Source of the DNA: SAR92 clade bacterium H921
GTDB lineage: Bacteria > Pseudomonadota > Gammaproteobacteria > Pseudomonadales > Porticoccaceae
DNA: 64,000 nt
Direction: 5' to 3'
NCBI GenBank assembly: GCA_025153755.1
Contig: JAOALD010000003.1
Span: 455,748-519,747 of the forward strand
Shown here piece after piece: positions 56,575-63,795 of this stretch. Position 1 is the stretch's first letter. The number at the start of each line of letters is the position of its first letter. The notes beneath the pieces were generated by a model. It did not search any database and was not told where the DNA came from. It saw only the letters and a program-made list of their open reading frames with translations. The position numbers and the translations under genes were made by a program.

Positions 56575-56952
56575 ATGCCTACTTCAATGTCTGCCGTTAT
56601 TATTGCCGCACTTACTCTAGCACTGGTTCAAATTTGGCTGTTGCCAATAGTCACGAACATAAAAAATGCTGCCTATCTATTAACTAGTCGTGAAGAAGAT
56701 GTAGAAACAACGGCAGTCTATCGCCGCGTAGATCGCGCAAAAAAGAACTTGCAGGAAAGCCTACCAGCGTTTCTAGCCCTATGCCTGCTGTCTATACAAA
56801 TGGAAGTAGACAATCTCAGCCTAGCCACTACTTGGTTGGCTCTGCGAGTTGTCTATGTGCCCCTGTACATGACCGGCGTCTCATATATTCGGTCCGTGGT
56901 TTGGTTTTCGGCTACCTTGTGCATGGTCATGATGGCCATGCAGTTAGTATAA
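56575..56952 (+). CDS. MAPEG-family membrane protein
   Basis: A 125-residue integral membrane protein of the MAPEG family (membrane-associated proteins in eicosanoid and glutathione metabolism). It has about four hydrophobic segments; the bacterial MAPEG pattern RRVDRAKKNLQESLPAFLAL near residue 48 and LRVVYVPLYMTGVSYIRSVVW near 92 is visible. Function in bacteria of this subtype is unclear; some have glutathione-transferase activity. AAGGAACT precedes the ATG, and a good terminator follows the stop. Confidence 0.88.
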   Translation: MPTSMSAVIIAALTLALVQIWLLPIVTNIKNAAYLLTSREEDVETTAVYRRVDRAKKNLQESLPAFLALCLLSIQMEVDNLSLATTWLALRVVYVPLYMTGVSYIRSVVWFSATLCMVMMAMQLV

Positions 56953-56966
56953 AACCCTCTACGCAA

Positions 56967-56993
56967 AAAGGCCCTCGCAATGCGGGGGCCTTT
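56967..56993 (+). terminator. Terminator of the MAPEG gene
   Basis: Hairpin AAAGGCCCTCGCA / TGCGGGGGCCTTT with one G-T pair and practically no extra loop, followed by TGTATTT. It starts 15 bases after the MAPEG stop. Confidence 0.85.
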
Positions 56994-57070
56994 GTATTTA
57001 TAAGCCAATATGCAGAGAGCTAAATCTTCACGATTAACTCGCTGTAATCGGATTCTTTAATTTCGATAAC

Positions 57071-57340
57071 TTAGTCCTTACCTCTCATTAAAGTGGCCCT
57101 AAATACAATTTTATAAAAATACTCAGCCTTATCTAAATTGACTTTAATTTAAAATTGATTAGCGCCATTGGAGCCAGATACATTGAAGATGTCAGCATTA
57201 AAGTCTCTCTTAGTTTGCAGTTGATACTTGTCTTTGGCAGAATCAAAAACAGCTAATTTGTTATGCTCCAGCTTGGCAATTTCTTACTTATCTACTAGTA
57301 CCTTTGTCTTTTGACCCGATGTCACTGGTCGATCGGCCAT
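57071..57340 (-). pseudogene. Decayed small gene with two in-frame TAA stops
   Basis: A 90-codon frame on the minus strand from an ATG at 57340 reads MADRPVTSGQKTKVLVDK, stop, EIAKLEHNKLAVFDSAKDKY, continuing to GANQF, stop, IKVNLDKAEYFYKIVFRATL and ending MRGKD-stop. The reading stays protein-like (charged, amphipathic) across both stops in one frame. Both stops are TAA and could each come from one C-to-T change in CAA (Gln). I do not recognise the family. It lies in a 520-base gap otherwise without genes. It could be a coincidental open composition, but the uniform frame argues for an inactivated gene. Confidence 0.6.
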
Positions 57341-57476
57341 ATAAATACTGCCTTAGTCATATTATCCACCTATTTGTGAGCAAAAATAGGCGCGAAGTCT
57401 AATAGAAATTAAAAAACCATCTAGAAGTGATATTGATACGTATCTGAACATATCAAAAAATCTGGAGATACCGACA

Positions 57477-57782
57477 GTGGCAATGCCTCTAGAAAAGCTT
57501 AAAAAGTACTTCGTTGTCGAAAAGCTGATTTATCACTCAGTTGATCTAAGCCTATACATGGCCTCGGCCATTATAGATAGCGAAGAACACTACATTACCG
57601 ACAATAATGGGCATTTTCTGAAATCCCGCAACCTCGTCGAGTTGCAAAAGCTATTGCAAACCATCAAAGCTGACCAGACCGTGCTCAGACACACTAGCCC
57701 CTATGATGAAATGATCGGAGGTCCCGAAAAAAGTTCAACCAACGCATTAGAAGTTCCCCTTGTGGACAACAAACTCTATTAG
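57477..57782 (+). CDS. Small DUF6482-like protein
   Basis: A 101-residue soluble protein. The order VDLSLYMASAIIDSEEHYIT, then GHFLKSRNLVELQKLLQTIK, and near the C-terminus SPYDEMIG resembles a family of short proteobacterial proteins I know as DUF6482, whose function is unknown. Start: a GTG at 57477 lies 9 bases after GGAG; the ATG at 57483 would be 15 bases from it, so the GTG is preferred. It stands alone between the decayed gene and a convergent small membrane protein gene. Confidence 0.6.
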   Translation: MAMPLEKLKKYFVVEKLIYHSVDLSLYMASAIIDSEEHYITDNNGHFLKSRNLVELQKLLQTIKADQTVLRHTSPYDEMIGGPEKSSTNALEVPLVDNKLY

Positions 57783-57810
57783 ATTAAACCAGCACAGCCT
57801 AGCAGACTTC

Positions 57811-58113
57811 TCAACTACTCATAAATTGGCAATCCATAGCATCAAGAGCCATATGGATACTTAGGCCAATCCCCACCAGTCGAGTCTTAGGCAGAAAACA
57901 AAGCGCCACATAAGTAGCGATTAACCAAATTTGGTGCAATGGGTGAAAACCAATGCTACATCTTGATGGGTTATAAATAGGTGTGGCCAATAGATGATCA
58001 AGATCCACCAGCATGGTCGTCACCATAATTAAATAGGCGAATCTCCAGTTTTTAGTGAAAAACAGATATGCGACCAAAAGCGGTACTAAAAAATGAATAA
58101 TGATGTGTAACAT
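57811..58113 (-). CDS. DUF6122-like small membrane protein
   Basis: A 100-residue protein with three hydrophobic segments. Conserved-looking polar residues are in MLVDLDHLLATPIYNPSRCS and GFHPLHQIW, and HMALDAMDC close to the C-terminus. Asp/His residues set near membrane helices resemble the LexA-like metal-binding membrane hydrolase fold, and the pattern recalls DUF6122. Function is unknown. Confidence 0.7.
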   Translation of the reverse strand: MLHIIIHFLVPLLVAYLFFTKNWRFAYLIMVTTMLVDLDHLLATPIYNPSRCSIGFHPLHQIWLIATYVALCFLPKTRLVGIGLSIHMALDAMDCQFMSS

Positions 58114-58208
58114 CGGGTCTCAGCCAAGACAAAATCTGTGCCTATTATACTATTTCAATGACATCGCACTACCCTCGGAAAATTTAGCAGACTAGCCTGC
58201 CATTGATG

Positions 58209-58685
58209 TTAATGCATTAGTTCACCCAAACTAGATATATTGATCTCTCCAAGGAGCTCATTGGCACTTTGATGGTCTTCAGACAGAAAACTTTTCAATT
58301 GATCATACAACTGCCCTAGATAATGACTAACCCAGAGTGGCTGGCTAGGGTCCCGGGTTAACTGACGCTCTAAACAATTTATGGCCATCCAGATAACGTC
58401 CTCCGCCTCATAGCTATAATTCGAATATTTAAAACTTAAGGCCAGTAAAACTGCCGAAGATGTTAGCCATTGACAAGACACCTCAGTATCTAACGAACCA
58501 CCGCTCAGTAATATTTCCGCGGATTCAAACGCACAACCCAGATGCGGAATCGCCTCAGCCCACTGGGACCGATCAGTATAAAACTGTCCTGTATCATAGC
58601 CGGCCTGCCAAAATTTGATAGCTCGACTAGTGTTCTGCTCTAGCTCCCCTCTGTGGTTTGCACATAGAAAACGTAATTTCATCAT
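58209..58685 (-). CDS. Hypothetical protein, helical
   Basis: A 158-residue soluble protein that I cannot assign. It looks all-helical with a TPR-like spacing (SRAIKFWQAGYDTGQFYTD, AIPHLGCAFESAEILL, AEDVIWMAINCLERQL), and has no signal peptide or membrane segment. Two adjacent ATG codons (58685 and 58682) could serve as start, with AGG upstream. The 160-base region upstream holds a Fur-type site that could also affect this divergent gene. Confidence 0.65.
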   Translation of the reverse strand: MMKLRFLCANHRGELEQNTSRAIKFWQAGYDTGQFYTDRSQWAEAIPHLGCAFESAEILLSGGSLDTEVSCQWLTSSAVLLALSFKYSNYSYEAEDVIWMAINCLERQLTRDPSQPLWVSHYLGQLYDQLKSFLSEDHQSANELLGEINISSLGELMH

Positions 58686-58779
58686 TTTTATAACCTAAAA
58701 AATTATCTCAATTGGTGCCTGCCGTTGAACATTTGCAACGGTCAACAGTGCGATTGTAATTGACTTTTAAATTAATGTA

Positions 58780-58792
58780 AATGATAATCATT
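58780..58792. promoter_or_regulatory. Fur box
   Basis: The core AATGATAATCATT is a perfect 6-1-6 palindrome matching the centre of the Fur consensus (GATAATGATAATCATTATC), within TAAATGATAATCATTCGCAT. It lies 52 bases before the ATG of a 39-codon frame and about 95 bases before the divergent gene at 58685. Confidence 0.7.
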
Positions 58793-58844
58793 CGCATTAA
58801 AGGTTTGTGGAAAATTAACTTTCAATCACAGAGGACTTGTCATC

Positions 58845-58964
58845 ATGATTAATATGGCGAAAAAACAATGGCTTGAGGTGGGACTTAGGATAGGTGTGGG
58901 GGTCGTTTTGTTTGTGATAGTGACAGCGGCATATCTATATAGCTGGACTTTGATTTATCCTTAG
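58845..58964 (+). CDS. Small single-span membrane peptide under a Fur box
   Basis: A 39-residue frame, beginning MINMAKKQWLEVGLRIG, with a basic N-terminal part and one hydrophobic helix (VGVVLFVIVTAAYLYSW), ending TLIYP. AGAGGA lies 9 bases before the ATG, and a strong Fur box is 52 bases upstream, so it would be made under iron limitation. This combination is much better than chance for so short a frame. I do not recognise the peptide. It may be a component or modulator of an iron transport system, which is inference. Confidence 0.6.
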   Translation: MINMAKKQWLEVGLRIGVGVVLFVIVTAAYLYSWTLIYP

Positions 58965-59039
58965 AAGCGACCATAGGGCAACGGTTAAATTGTACTTTTT
59001 TAGCGGCCGCTCATTATTTATTACATACAGCGATGAATG

Positions 59040-59060
59040 GGGCTAGCGGCTAACTAGCCC
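59040..59060. terminator. Hairpin between the small peptide gene and the fusion gene
   Basis: A perfect 7-bp stem GGGCTAG / CTAGCCC with a 7-base loop in the convergent gap, 6 bases after the end of the fusion gene. T tracts on both sides are weak, so bidirectional termination is only plausible. Confidence 0.4.
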
Positions 59061-59066
59061 GAGTAT

Positions 59067-61409
59067 TTAGCCATTTATCCAGTTTGGCTTGCGCTTTTGA
59101 GCAAAGGCAGTTACTCCTTCCATTGCATCTTTGGTCTGCAGCAAACTAACAATTTCTGCCTCACTTAGAGCTAGAGCGGCGTCCCAATCATTTAAGTTAT
59201 CAACGCCGGCAATTACCCGCTTTGATGCTCGAACAGAGGTTGGGGAGTTTGCTGCAATAGTTTGGGCAAGTGCTCTTGCGGCATCCATCACAGCTCCCTC
59301 TTCAGAAAGAGAATTGATCATACCTAAGCCCAGAGCCTCTTTTGCGTCTACTTTACGGCCGGTCAAAATCAGCTCCATTGCAGCCTTTTCTCCGATCTGA
59401 CGAACCAAACGCTGAACACCTCCAGCCGCGGCAAATAAGCCAACTTTTACCTCTGGCAGAGCAAAGGTCGCTCTCGGGTCAGCTATTGCAAGATCGCAGG
59501 CCAAGACAATCTCAAGGCCCCCGCCCATAGCTACGCCATTTACCGCTGCAATTACTGGCTTCTCTCTGTTTGTGCGGGAACAAAGGCCGGCAAACCCAGA
59601 AGTGGGAACCGACATATCACCTCCACTGGCAGTTACTTTTAGGTCATTGCCGCTACAAAAAGCTTTCTCCCCTGCGCCTGTGATAATCGCGACCCAGAGT
59701 TCCTGATCCTGTTCAAACTCATCAAAAATCTCTGCCAACTCGAAATGTGCTGCACTAAATAGTGCGTTGTAGGACTCTGGACGATTCAGTGTAATCTCGA
59801 GAATATGCCCGTCTCGTTTAAGCTCTATATGGTTGAATGTACGACTGAGAAAATGATCCGACATGGGAACTCCTAATTTATGAGGACTGACGAGATAATT
59901 TTTTCCATCTCGGTGGGTTATTTGAACTGTTTGCCCCACGGGGCTATCAGCATCATGTAAGGCCTGCATGGTGGCATGATGATCTGGCTCAACCAAGGCC
60001 ATTATTCGACCCTCGGCATTGCGAGCATATAAATAGGCATGATTACAGCCATGCCGATTATGGCGCACGGTATAGGCCTCAATCTCGGCCTCACAGTTGT
60101 GCGCTAATAGGTCGAATTCTGCTTGAGTATCAATCTGATGTTGCAAACTGTCCTTCTCATAAGTACTCCATTCACTCGGCGTTAAAGCAGAGTAAACCCC
60201 AGCCGCTACCTTGCTGATATAGCCTCCATTGGCGAGCACCAACCCATAGGCTTGGCGGTCATAACGTAGGTTTTCAACCAAACTGGCGATCCCGTGAGTA
60301 GAATAGTTATTCCCTGGGCCGCCAAAAAACGGTAGGCCTCCAGTAACCGTCATCTCATCTTTAGTTGGATCCAACCCCAAAATCTCAGCCGCTAAATACA
60401 GGACAATGGGAAAGCAACTGTAGATGTCGTGATAGGTGATATCTTGGGTTGTAACGCCCGCTCTATCTAGAGCGCTATTTAGCGCTAGCTCAAGCGCCAA
60501 TGAACGCGATAAATCTGGGCGTTGAGAAACCAGTTTATCTTTGACGTCAGAATAGCCATGAAGGTAAATCCACTTGTCCTCAGCAATACCCAGTTCCCGA
60601 GCGTGCTCAACTGAGGTCATAACAAGTGCAGAGGATTGATTTACCGCATCCTGAGCCACATGCCATTTCAAATAGGGGTCACTAATAGGGTAATTTTTCT
60701 TAGACGGCTCCGCCAAAAATACTCTGCTCATAGCATGGGGGAACTGGGCATAGGAATTTTGCTCTGCGGTTTTAGACAGTGCGGCACAAATCTGAGCAAT
60801 ATAATCTAGGTACTCAGTCTTTTTCATTCCCAGTCGTGCCCGCAGGGCCTGCTCCAATGCCGCATAGGTCTGGGGAGGCAATCCAATGCCATTGGCAACT
60901 TCGTAGGCAGACAAAAAGTTAGTCTGAGGTCCACGGTCTTGAACCTTTGCATCCACATCATTCGACCAGTCTAGTTTAATACCCCGCTTTAAGGCTGTCT
61001 TTAGTGCAGAGTTGGCCTCACTACCCACAATCATTGCGGTACGGACATCACCATTTGCAATGGCATTGGACAGTTCATTGACCAAAGACTGAGGCTGCTC
61101 ACCTCCAGCTGGTGAATAAATAATCTGCTCCGGCGCCAGTGAGGCCGCTTGGGCTATCGCCGCAGGAAAATTAATAGCCTTACCCAGGGGATCAAAGGGT
61201 GTACGCAAAGAATCAGAAAAAGCTCTCACAACAGCCAATGTATGCAGATTATTGTGTAGTTCCCTATTTCCCGTGTCATCTAGGGCACGTGCGATAGCTT
61301 CTTTCGCTAAGCTTATTGGACTCGGAGCCAGACTTGGATCAAGGCCGTCCCAGCGATCAACGACCTGCCCCACACCAATAATAATTGGAATATTCTTTTG
61401 ATTACTCAT
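59067..61409 (-). CDS. Thiolase-like protein type 1 fused to enoyl-CoA hydratase
   Basis: A 780-residue fusion. Residues 1 to about 510 form a thiolase-like protein (TLP1/SCP2-thiolase type): PIIIGVGQVVDRWDG, SPAGGEQPQSLVNEL in the place of the usual nucleophilic Cys, FFGGPGNNYSTHGIASLV, and the extra C-terminal OB-like domain with EAYTVRHNRHGCNHAYLYAR. Residues 516-780 form a complete enoyl-CoA hydratase: HILEITLNRPESYNALF, AFCSGNDLK (oxyanion hole), GGGLEIVLACDLA and ALPEVKVGLF with both catalytic Glu positions. Residue 516 is a Met (59864) preceded by AGGAG at 5 bases, so the hydratase could also be translated alone. An acyl-CoA chain-shortening role is likely; the substrate is unknown. 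Confidence 0.88.
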   Translation of the reverse strand: MSNQKNIPIIIGVGQVVDRWDGLDPSLAPSPISLAKEAIARALDDTGNRELHNNLHTLAVVRAFSDSLRTPFDPLGKAINFPAAIAQAASLAPEQIIYSPAGGEQPQSLVNELSNAIANGDVRTAMIVGSEANSALKTALKRGIKLDWSNDVDAKVQDRGPQTNFLSAYEVANGIGLPPQTYAALEQALRARLGMKKTEYLDYIAQICAALSKTAEQNSYAQFPHAMSRVFLAEPSKKNYPISDPYLKWHVAQDAVNQSSALVMTSVEHARELGIAEDKWIYLHGYSDVKDKLVSQRPDLSRSLALELALNSALDRAGVTTQDITYHDIYSCFPIVLYLAAEILGLDPTKDEMTVTGGLPFFGGPGNNYSTHGIASLVENLRYDRQAYGLVLANGGYISKVAAGVYSALTPSEWSTYEKDSLQHQIDTQAEFDLLAHNCEAEIEAYTVRHNRHGCNHAYLYARNAEGRIMALVEPDHHATMQALHDADSPVGQTVQITHRDGKNYLVSPHKLGVPMSDHFLSRTFNHIELKRDGHILEITLNRPESYNALFSAAHFELAEIFDEFEQDQELWVAIITGAGEKAFCSGNDLKVTASGGDMSVPTSGFAGLCSRTNREKPVIAAVNGVAMGGGLEIVLACDLAIADPRATFALPEVKVGLFAAAGGVQRLVRQIGEKAAMELILTGRKVDAKEALGLGMINSLSEEGAVMDAARALAQTIAANSPTSVRASKRVIAGVDNLNDWDAALALSEAEIVSLLQTKDAMEGVTAFAQKRKPNWING

Positions 61410-61532
61410 ATAGCCCCTAAGACCTAGATCGATGTGTCAGGCTTATGTATCAAATTACTTGGTAAGGACGCTTAGTACTGCACCTGTCATTAAGCCTTAT
61501 ATGTGTGACATTTCGAAATTCCTGTATTCATC

Positions 61533-61551
61533 TTATTCCCACTCGATAGTC
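61533..61551 (-). other. guaA 3'-end duplicate (att site), copy A
   Basis: On the minus strand ACTATCGAGTGGGAATAA, that is T-I-E-W-E-stop, the conserved C-terminus of GMP synthase GuaA, without any guaA gene around it. A CAAACC/GGTTTG hairpin (61561-61585) lies just beside it. The 3' end of guaA is a common integration site for genomic islands, so this is read as the outer att copy at the island boundary. Confidence 0.6.
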
Positions 61552-61609
61552 ACGCTGTAACAAACCCTTGCTAAACAGAGGTTTGCGAGCAACAAAAAAA
61601 GTTCACAAG

Positions 61610-61888
61610 TTATTCTTCGAACCTCTTTTCGTAAACTCTTTCAACATTCTTTGTAATGACTCCCCAATCACTAGCGTTGGCTCTTACTTGATGTGCATTA
61701 AATGCATCGCTATCTATAAACCTTTCGAAAACATGGAAAACACATTGATCAATGTCATCTTGCTTTACTTCAAATTCCAAACACCCATCTTCATTTAATG
61801 TATTTTTAATGTGTTCACTTAAATGAGTTTTTATGGTTTCTAGCTCCTCAAATGGAACCTTAATGTAACCCTCTAAAATCACTGTCAT
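61610..61888 (-). CDS. Antibiotic-biosynthesis-monooxygenase-like (ABM/YgiN) protein
   Basis: A small dimeric alpha/beta-barrel-type protein, 92 residues from the ATG at 61888 (MTVILEGYIKVPFEELETI). EDGCLEFEVKQDDID and FERFIDSDAFNAHQVRA match the ABM fold, where members act as cofactor-free monooxygenases or haem-degrading enzymes. The ATG overlaps the end of a guaA-like tail (stop TAA then TATG), so the gene begins exactly at an att copy and is bounded by another att copy on its other side. It was probably carried in as mobile cargo. Confidence 0.8.
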   Translation of the reverse strand: MTVILEGYIKVPFEELETIKTHLSEHIKNTLNEDGCLEFEVKQDDIDQCVFHVFERFIDSDAFNAHQVRANASDWGVITKNVERVYEKRFEE

Positions 61889-61889
61889 A

Positions 61890-61908
61890 TTATTCCCACT
61901 CAATAGTC
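61890..61908 (-). other. guaA 3'-end duplicate (att site), copy B
   Basis: On the minus strand ACTATTGAGTGGGAATAA, again T-I-E-W-E-stop, with 18 of 19 bases identical to copy A. The flank repeats the layout of copy A: a hairpin GAAACCC/GGGTTTC (61919-61943), followed by CGAG. Copies A and B enclose just the ABM gene. Confidence 0.6.
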
Positions 61909-62027
61909 GACATGACTAGAAACCCAAGTAGCACAAGGGTTTCCGAGGTGTGTTTTACTAGTGTGTAGTAAGTGTGTAGTTACTAGGGTTAAAACTTTCC
62001 CTCTGTTATTTACCTTTTTTGTAGTCA

Positions 62028-62068
62028 TATCAATATTTTATCACTTCCCTCACTACACACTGTGTAGC
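62028..62068. repeat. 41-bp direct repeat, copy 1
   Basis: Starts ATATCAATATTTTATCAC and ends ACTACACACTGTGTAG. It matches 63703-63743 at 39 of 41 positions in the same orientation. The two copies enclose the TetR, DUF2141 and DUF2306 genes and the tRNA-Phe remnant. The TACACACTGTGTA part is itself palindromic, like a recombinase or repressor site. Confidence 0.85.
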
Positions 62069-62092
62069 CCTCGAATGAGTTGATAGCAGCCT

Positions 62093-62656
62093 TCAACGGA
62101 ACGTTGTCATTTTCAAATAATCTTCTAAGTTATTCTCAATCCATTCAAGAGCTTCGGTTCGTTTTCCTTCCCATTTCGATCGCCTCAAAATTAGCACTAT
62201 CCCATGAACAGATGCCCAAACATTGTATGCTTTTATCATGATATCGTTATCTGATTCATCAGGCATAAAAGCTTTCAGTCCTTCAACTATCCCACTAAAG
62301 GATGCATCGGACAGAGCTTCTAAATCAGGATAAAGAGACATATCTAAATCCGTATTCCCAAACATCAAATCGTAAATATGCGGGTAGTCCAATCCAAATC
62401 TTATGTAATGAGCTCCGTAACTTGAGAAATTATTAGTTACATCCTTCATGCCTTCATAAAGAATTTCGAAACCCTTCCGCATCAATTCCGCTTTAAGATC
62501 ATTTTTGTCTTTAAAATGTCTATAAAAGGCATTATTTGAAACCCCAGCTTTCTGAGCAACCCTTCGCATATTAACTTTCTGCCAAGACTCTGTTTTGCAG
62601 ATGTCCCATGCAATTTCAGCAAATTGCTCTTTCAGATTTTCTTTGTGATAGCTCAT
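62093..62656 (-). CDS. TetR-family transcriptional regulator
   Basis: A 187-residue TetR protein. The N-terminal DNA-binding domain has VNMRRVAQKAGVSNNAFYRHFKDKNDL (helix-turn-helix near residues 27-50); the C-terminal domain has YGAHYIRFGLDYPHIYDLMFG, the WHG-type TetR_C pattern, and WASVHGIVLILRRSKW. It is divergent from the DUF2141-DUF2306 pair with an 84-base gap containing the palindrome GTTAATGTTAAC (62696-62707), a plausible operator. It is more AT-rich than the chromosomal genes to its left. Confidence 0.9.
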   Translation of the reverse strand: MSYHKENLKEQFAEIAWDICKTESWQKVNMRRVAQKAGVSNNAFYRHFKDKNDLKAELMRKGFEILYEGMKDVTNNFSSYGAHYIRFGLDYPHIYDLMFGNTDLDMSLYPDLEALSDASFSGIVEGLKAFMPDESDNDIMIKAYNVWASVHGIVLILRRSKWEGKRTEALEWIENNLEDYLKMTTFR

Positions 62657-62740
62657 ATAAGATTCATGTTGACTAAGTATACATTTGCCTTTATAGTTAA
62701 TGTTAACTTTGTAAACATAATAACAGGATTTGTAAATATA

Positions 62741-63169
62741 ATGATGAAATATTTTGGTTGTCTTTCATTTATTTTGTGTTCTTTTCCTTTAAGTGCAGCC
62801 ACCTTGGACGTTGAAATCCAGGGTATCAACGACGGAGGCATACTTCATTTAGCAATCTACAATTCTAAAGAAGTTTTTGAATCAGATCGAGGTGACAAAC
62901 CCGGTTTACAGCCTGGAATAGAAGTAGCTGTTGTAGAAAAAATTGGCAAAGGCACATATAAAGGTTCTTTTGAGATTCCTACTGGCACCTACGCAATTGG
63001 GGTATATGTTGACGAAAATGAAAATGAGAAGCTTGATACTAACTTTTTAGGCATACCTAAAGAACAATATGGGTTCTCTAATAATGCCAAGGCTTTCGGT
63101 ATTCCTAAATTTGAATCTGCATCTTTTCAACTTAATGAATATAAAAAAATCTCTATAGGTTTAAAATGA
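62741..63169 (+). CDS. DUF2141 secreted protein
   Basis: A 142-residue DUF2141 protein with a signal peptide (about residues 1-20, MMKYFGCLSFILCSFPLSAA). The mature part shows the family pattern: LHLAIYNSKEVFESD, GTYKGSFEIPTGTYAIGVYVDENENEKLDTNFLGIPKEQYGFSNN in pieces, with the Asp/Asn-rich loop DENENEKLD. I start at the ATG at 62741, preceded by AGGA, not the earlier frame opening. Its stop overlaps the start of the DUF2306 gene (ATGA), so they are coupled. DUF2141 function is unknown. Strongly AT-rich. Confidence 0.85.
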   Translation: MMKYFGCLSFILCSFPLSAATLDVEIQGINDGGILHLAIYNSKEVFESDRGDKPGLQPGIEVAVVEKIGKGTYKGSFEIPTGTYAIGVYVDENENEKLDTNFLGIPKEQYGFSNNAKAFGIPKFESASFQLNEYKKISIGLK

Positions 63170-63561
63170 ATGAGACTTTAATTCTTTCCTTGCATGCCTT
63201 ACCCGGACTTATAGCATTAATTTTGGGGAGTGTAGTTTTGCTCTCAAAAAAAGGAACTAAAACACACAAAAGAAGAGGGTATGTTTGGTTAGGGTTAATG
63301 GTTTTAATTTCATTAACAGCAGTATTTATTCAAGAAATAAATCCCGGTTCTTATTCTTTAATTCACTTACTTATACCATGGGCAATTTTACATATTTTTT
63401 TTGGCGTATATGCAATTAAGAAATTTAAAGTCACTAAAGATAAAACATGGAAAACTTTGCATAAATGGACAATGATTATGTTGTTTTTTGGAGCATTGGT
63501 AATAGCAGGTGCTTTTACTCTTATGCCGGGAAGGATGTTGCACGAAATCTTCTTTAATTAA
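63166..63561 (+). CDS. DUF2306 membrane protein
   Basis: A 131-residue integral membrane protein with four hydrophobic segments (about 7-27, 40-60, 65-85, 105-125). Family features are LHALPGLIALILGSVVLL, KGTKTHKRRGYVWLG with the conserved His/Arg, and a second HKWTMIMLFFGAL. The His residues at helix ends suggest haem or metal binding, as in related ferric-reductase-like folds, but the function is unknown. It is translationally coupled to the DUF2141 gene. AT-rich, consistent with transfer. Confidence 0.85.
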   Translation: MNETLILSLHALPGLIALILGSVVLLSKKGTKTHKRRGYVWLGLMVLISLTAVFIQEINPGSYSLIHLLIPWAILHIFFGVYAIKKFKVTKDKTWKTLHKWTMIMLFFGALVIAGAFTLMPGRMLHEIFFN

Positions 63562-63587
63562 TTTGAACACTAACCTAAGTGTTCAAA
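63562..63587 (+). terminator. Hairpin immediately after the DUF2306 stop
   Basis: Perfect 10-bp inverted repeat TTTGAACACT / AGTGTTCAAA with a 6-base loop, starting at the base after the stop codon. No T run follows, but the half site GTGTTCAAAG recurs a third time at 63589. It could stop transcription or be a protein-binding repeat. Confidence 0.4.
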
Positions 63588-63626
63588 AGTGTTCAAAGTA
63601 TTGAATATATAAAAATGCTGTAAGAA

Positions 63627-63676
63627 TGGTGCCCAGAGGTGGGATCGAACCACCGACACAAGGATTTTCAGTCCTT
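63627..63676 (-). pseudogene. tRNA-Phe(GAA) 3'-half remnant
   Basis: On the minus strand the sequence has the anticodon arm AAGGACTGAAAATCCTT (anticodon GAA), the T arm GGTGGTTCGATCCCACC, the acceptor 3' strand TCTGGGC and an encoded ACCA end. The expected 5' strand GCCCAGA and a D arm are absent; the preceding bases do not pair. It is therefore a broken tRNA gene, as left by an element that integrated into tRNA-Phe and carries the 3' end. Confidence 0.8.
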
Positions 63677-63702
63677 AGCTAAACGGTAAGCATCTAGGAG
63701 TT

Positions 63703-63743
63703 ATATCAATATTTTACCATTTCCCTCACTACACACTGTGTAG
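63703..63743. repeat. 41-bp direct repeat, copy 2
   Basis: Second copy of the repeat at 62028-62068, with two substitutions. It starts 27 bases beyond the tRNA-Phe remnant. Confidence 0.85.
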
Positions 63744-63795
63744 TTCTATACTTGAATAGCACATTCATCTCTATACATGAATAGAGCGGATGTAA

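Noticed and set aside
63627..63702. Functional tRNA-Phe
   Set aside because: The 5' acceptor strand does not pair with TCTGGGC and no D arm can be folded, so it is a remnant.
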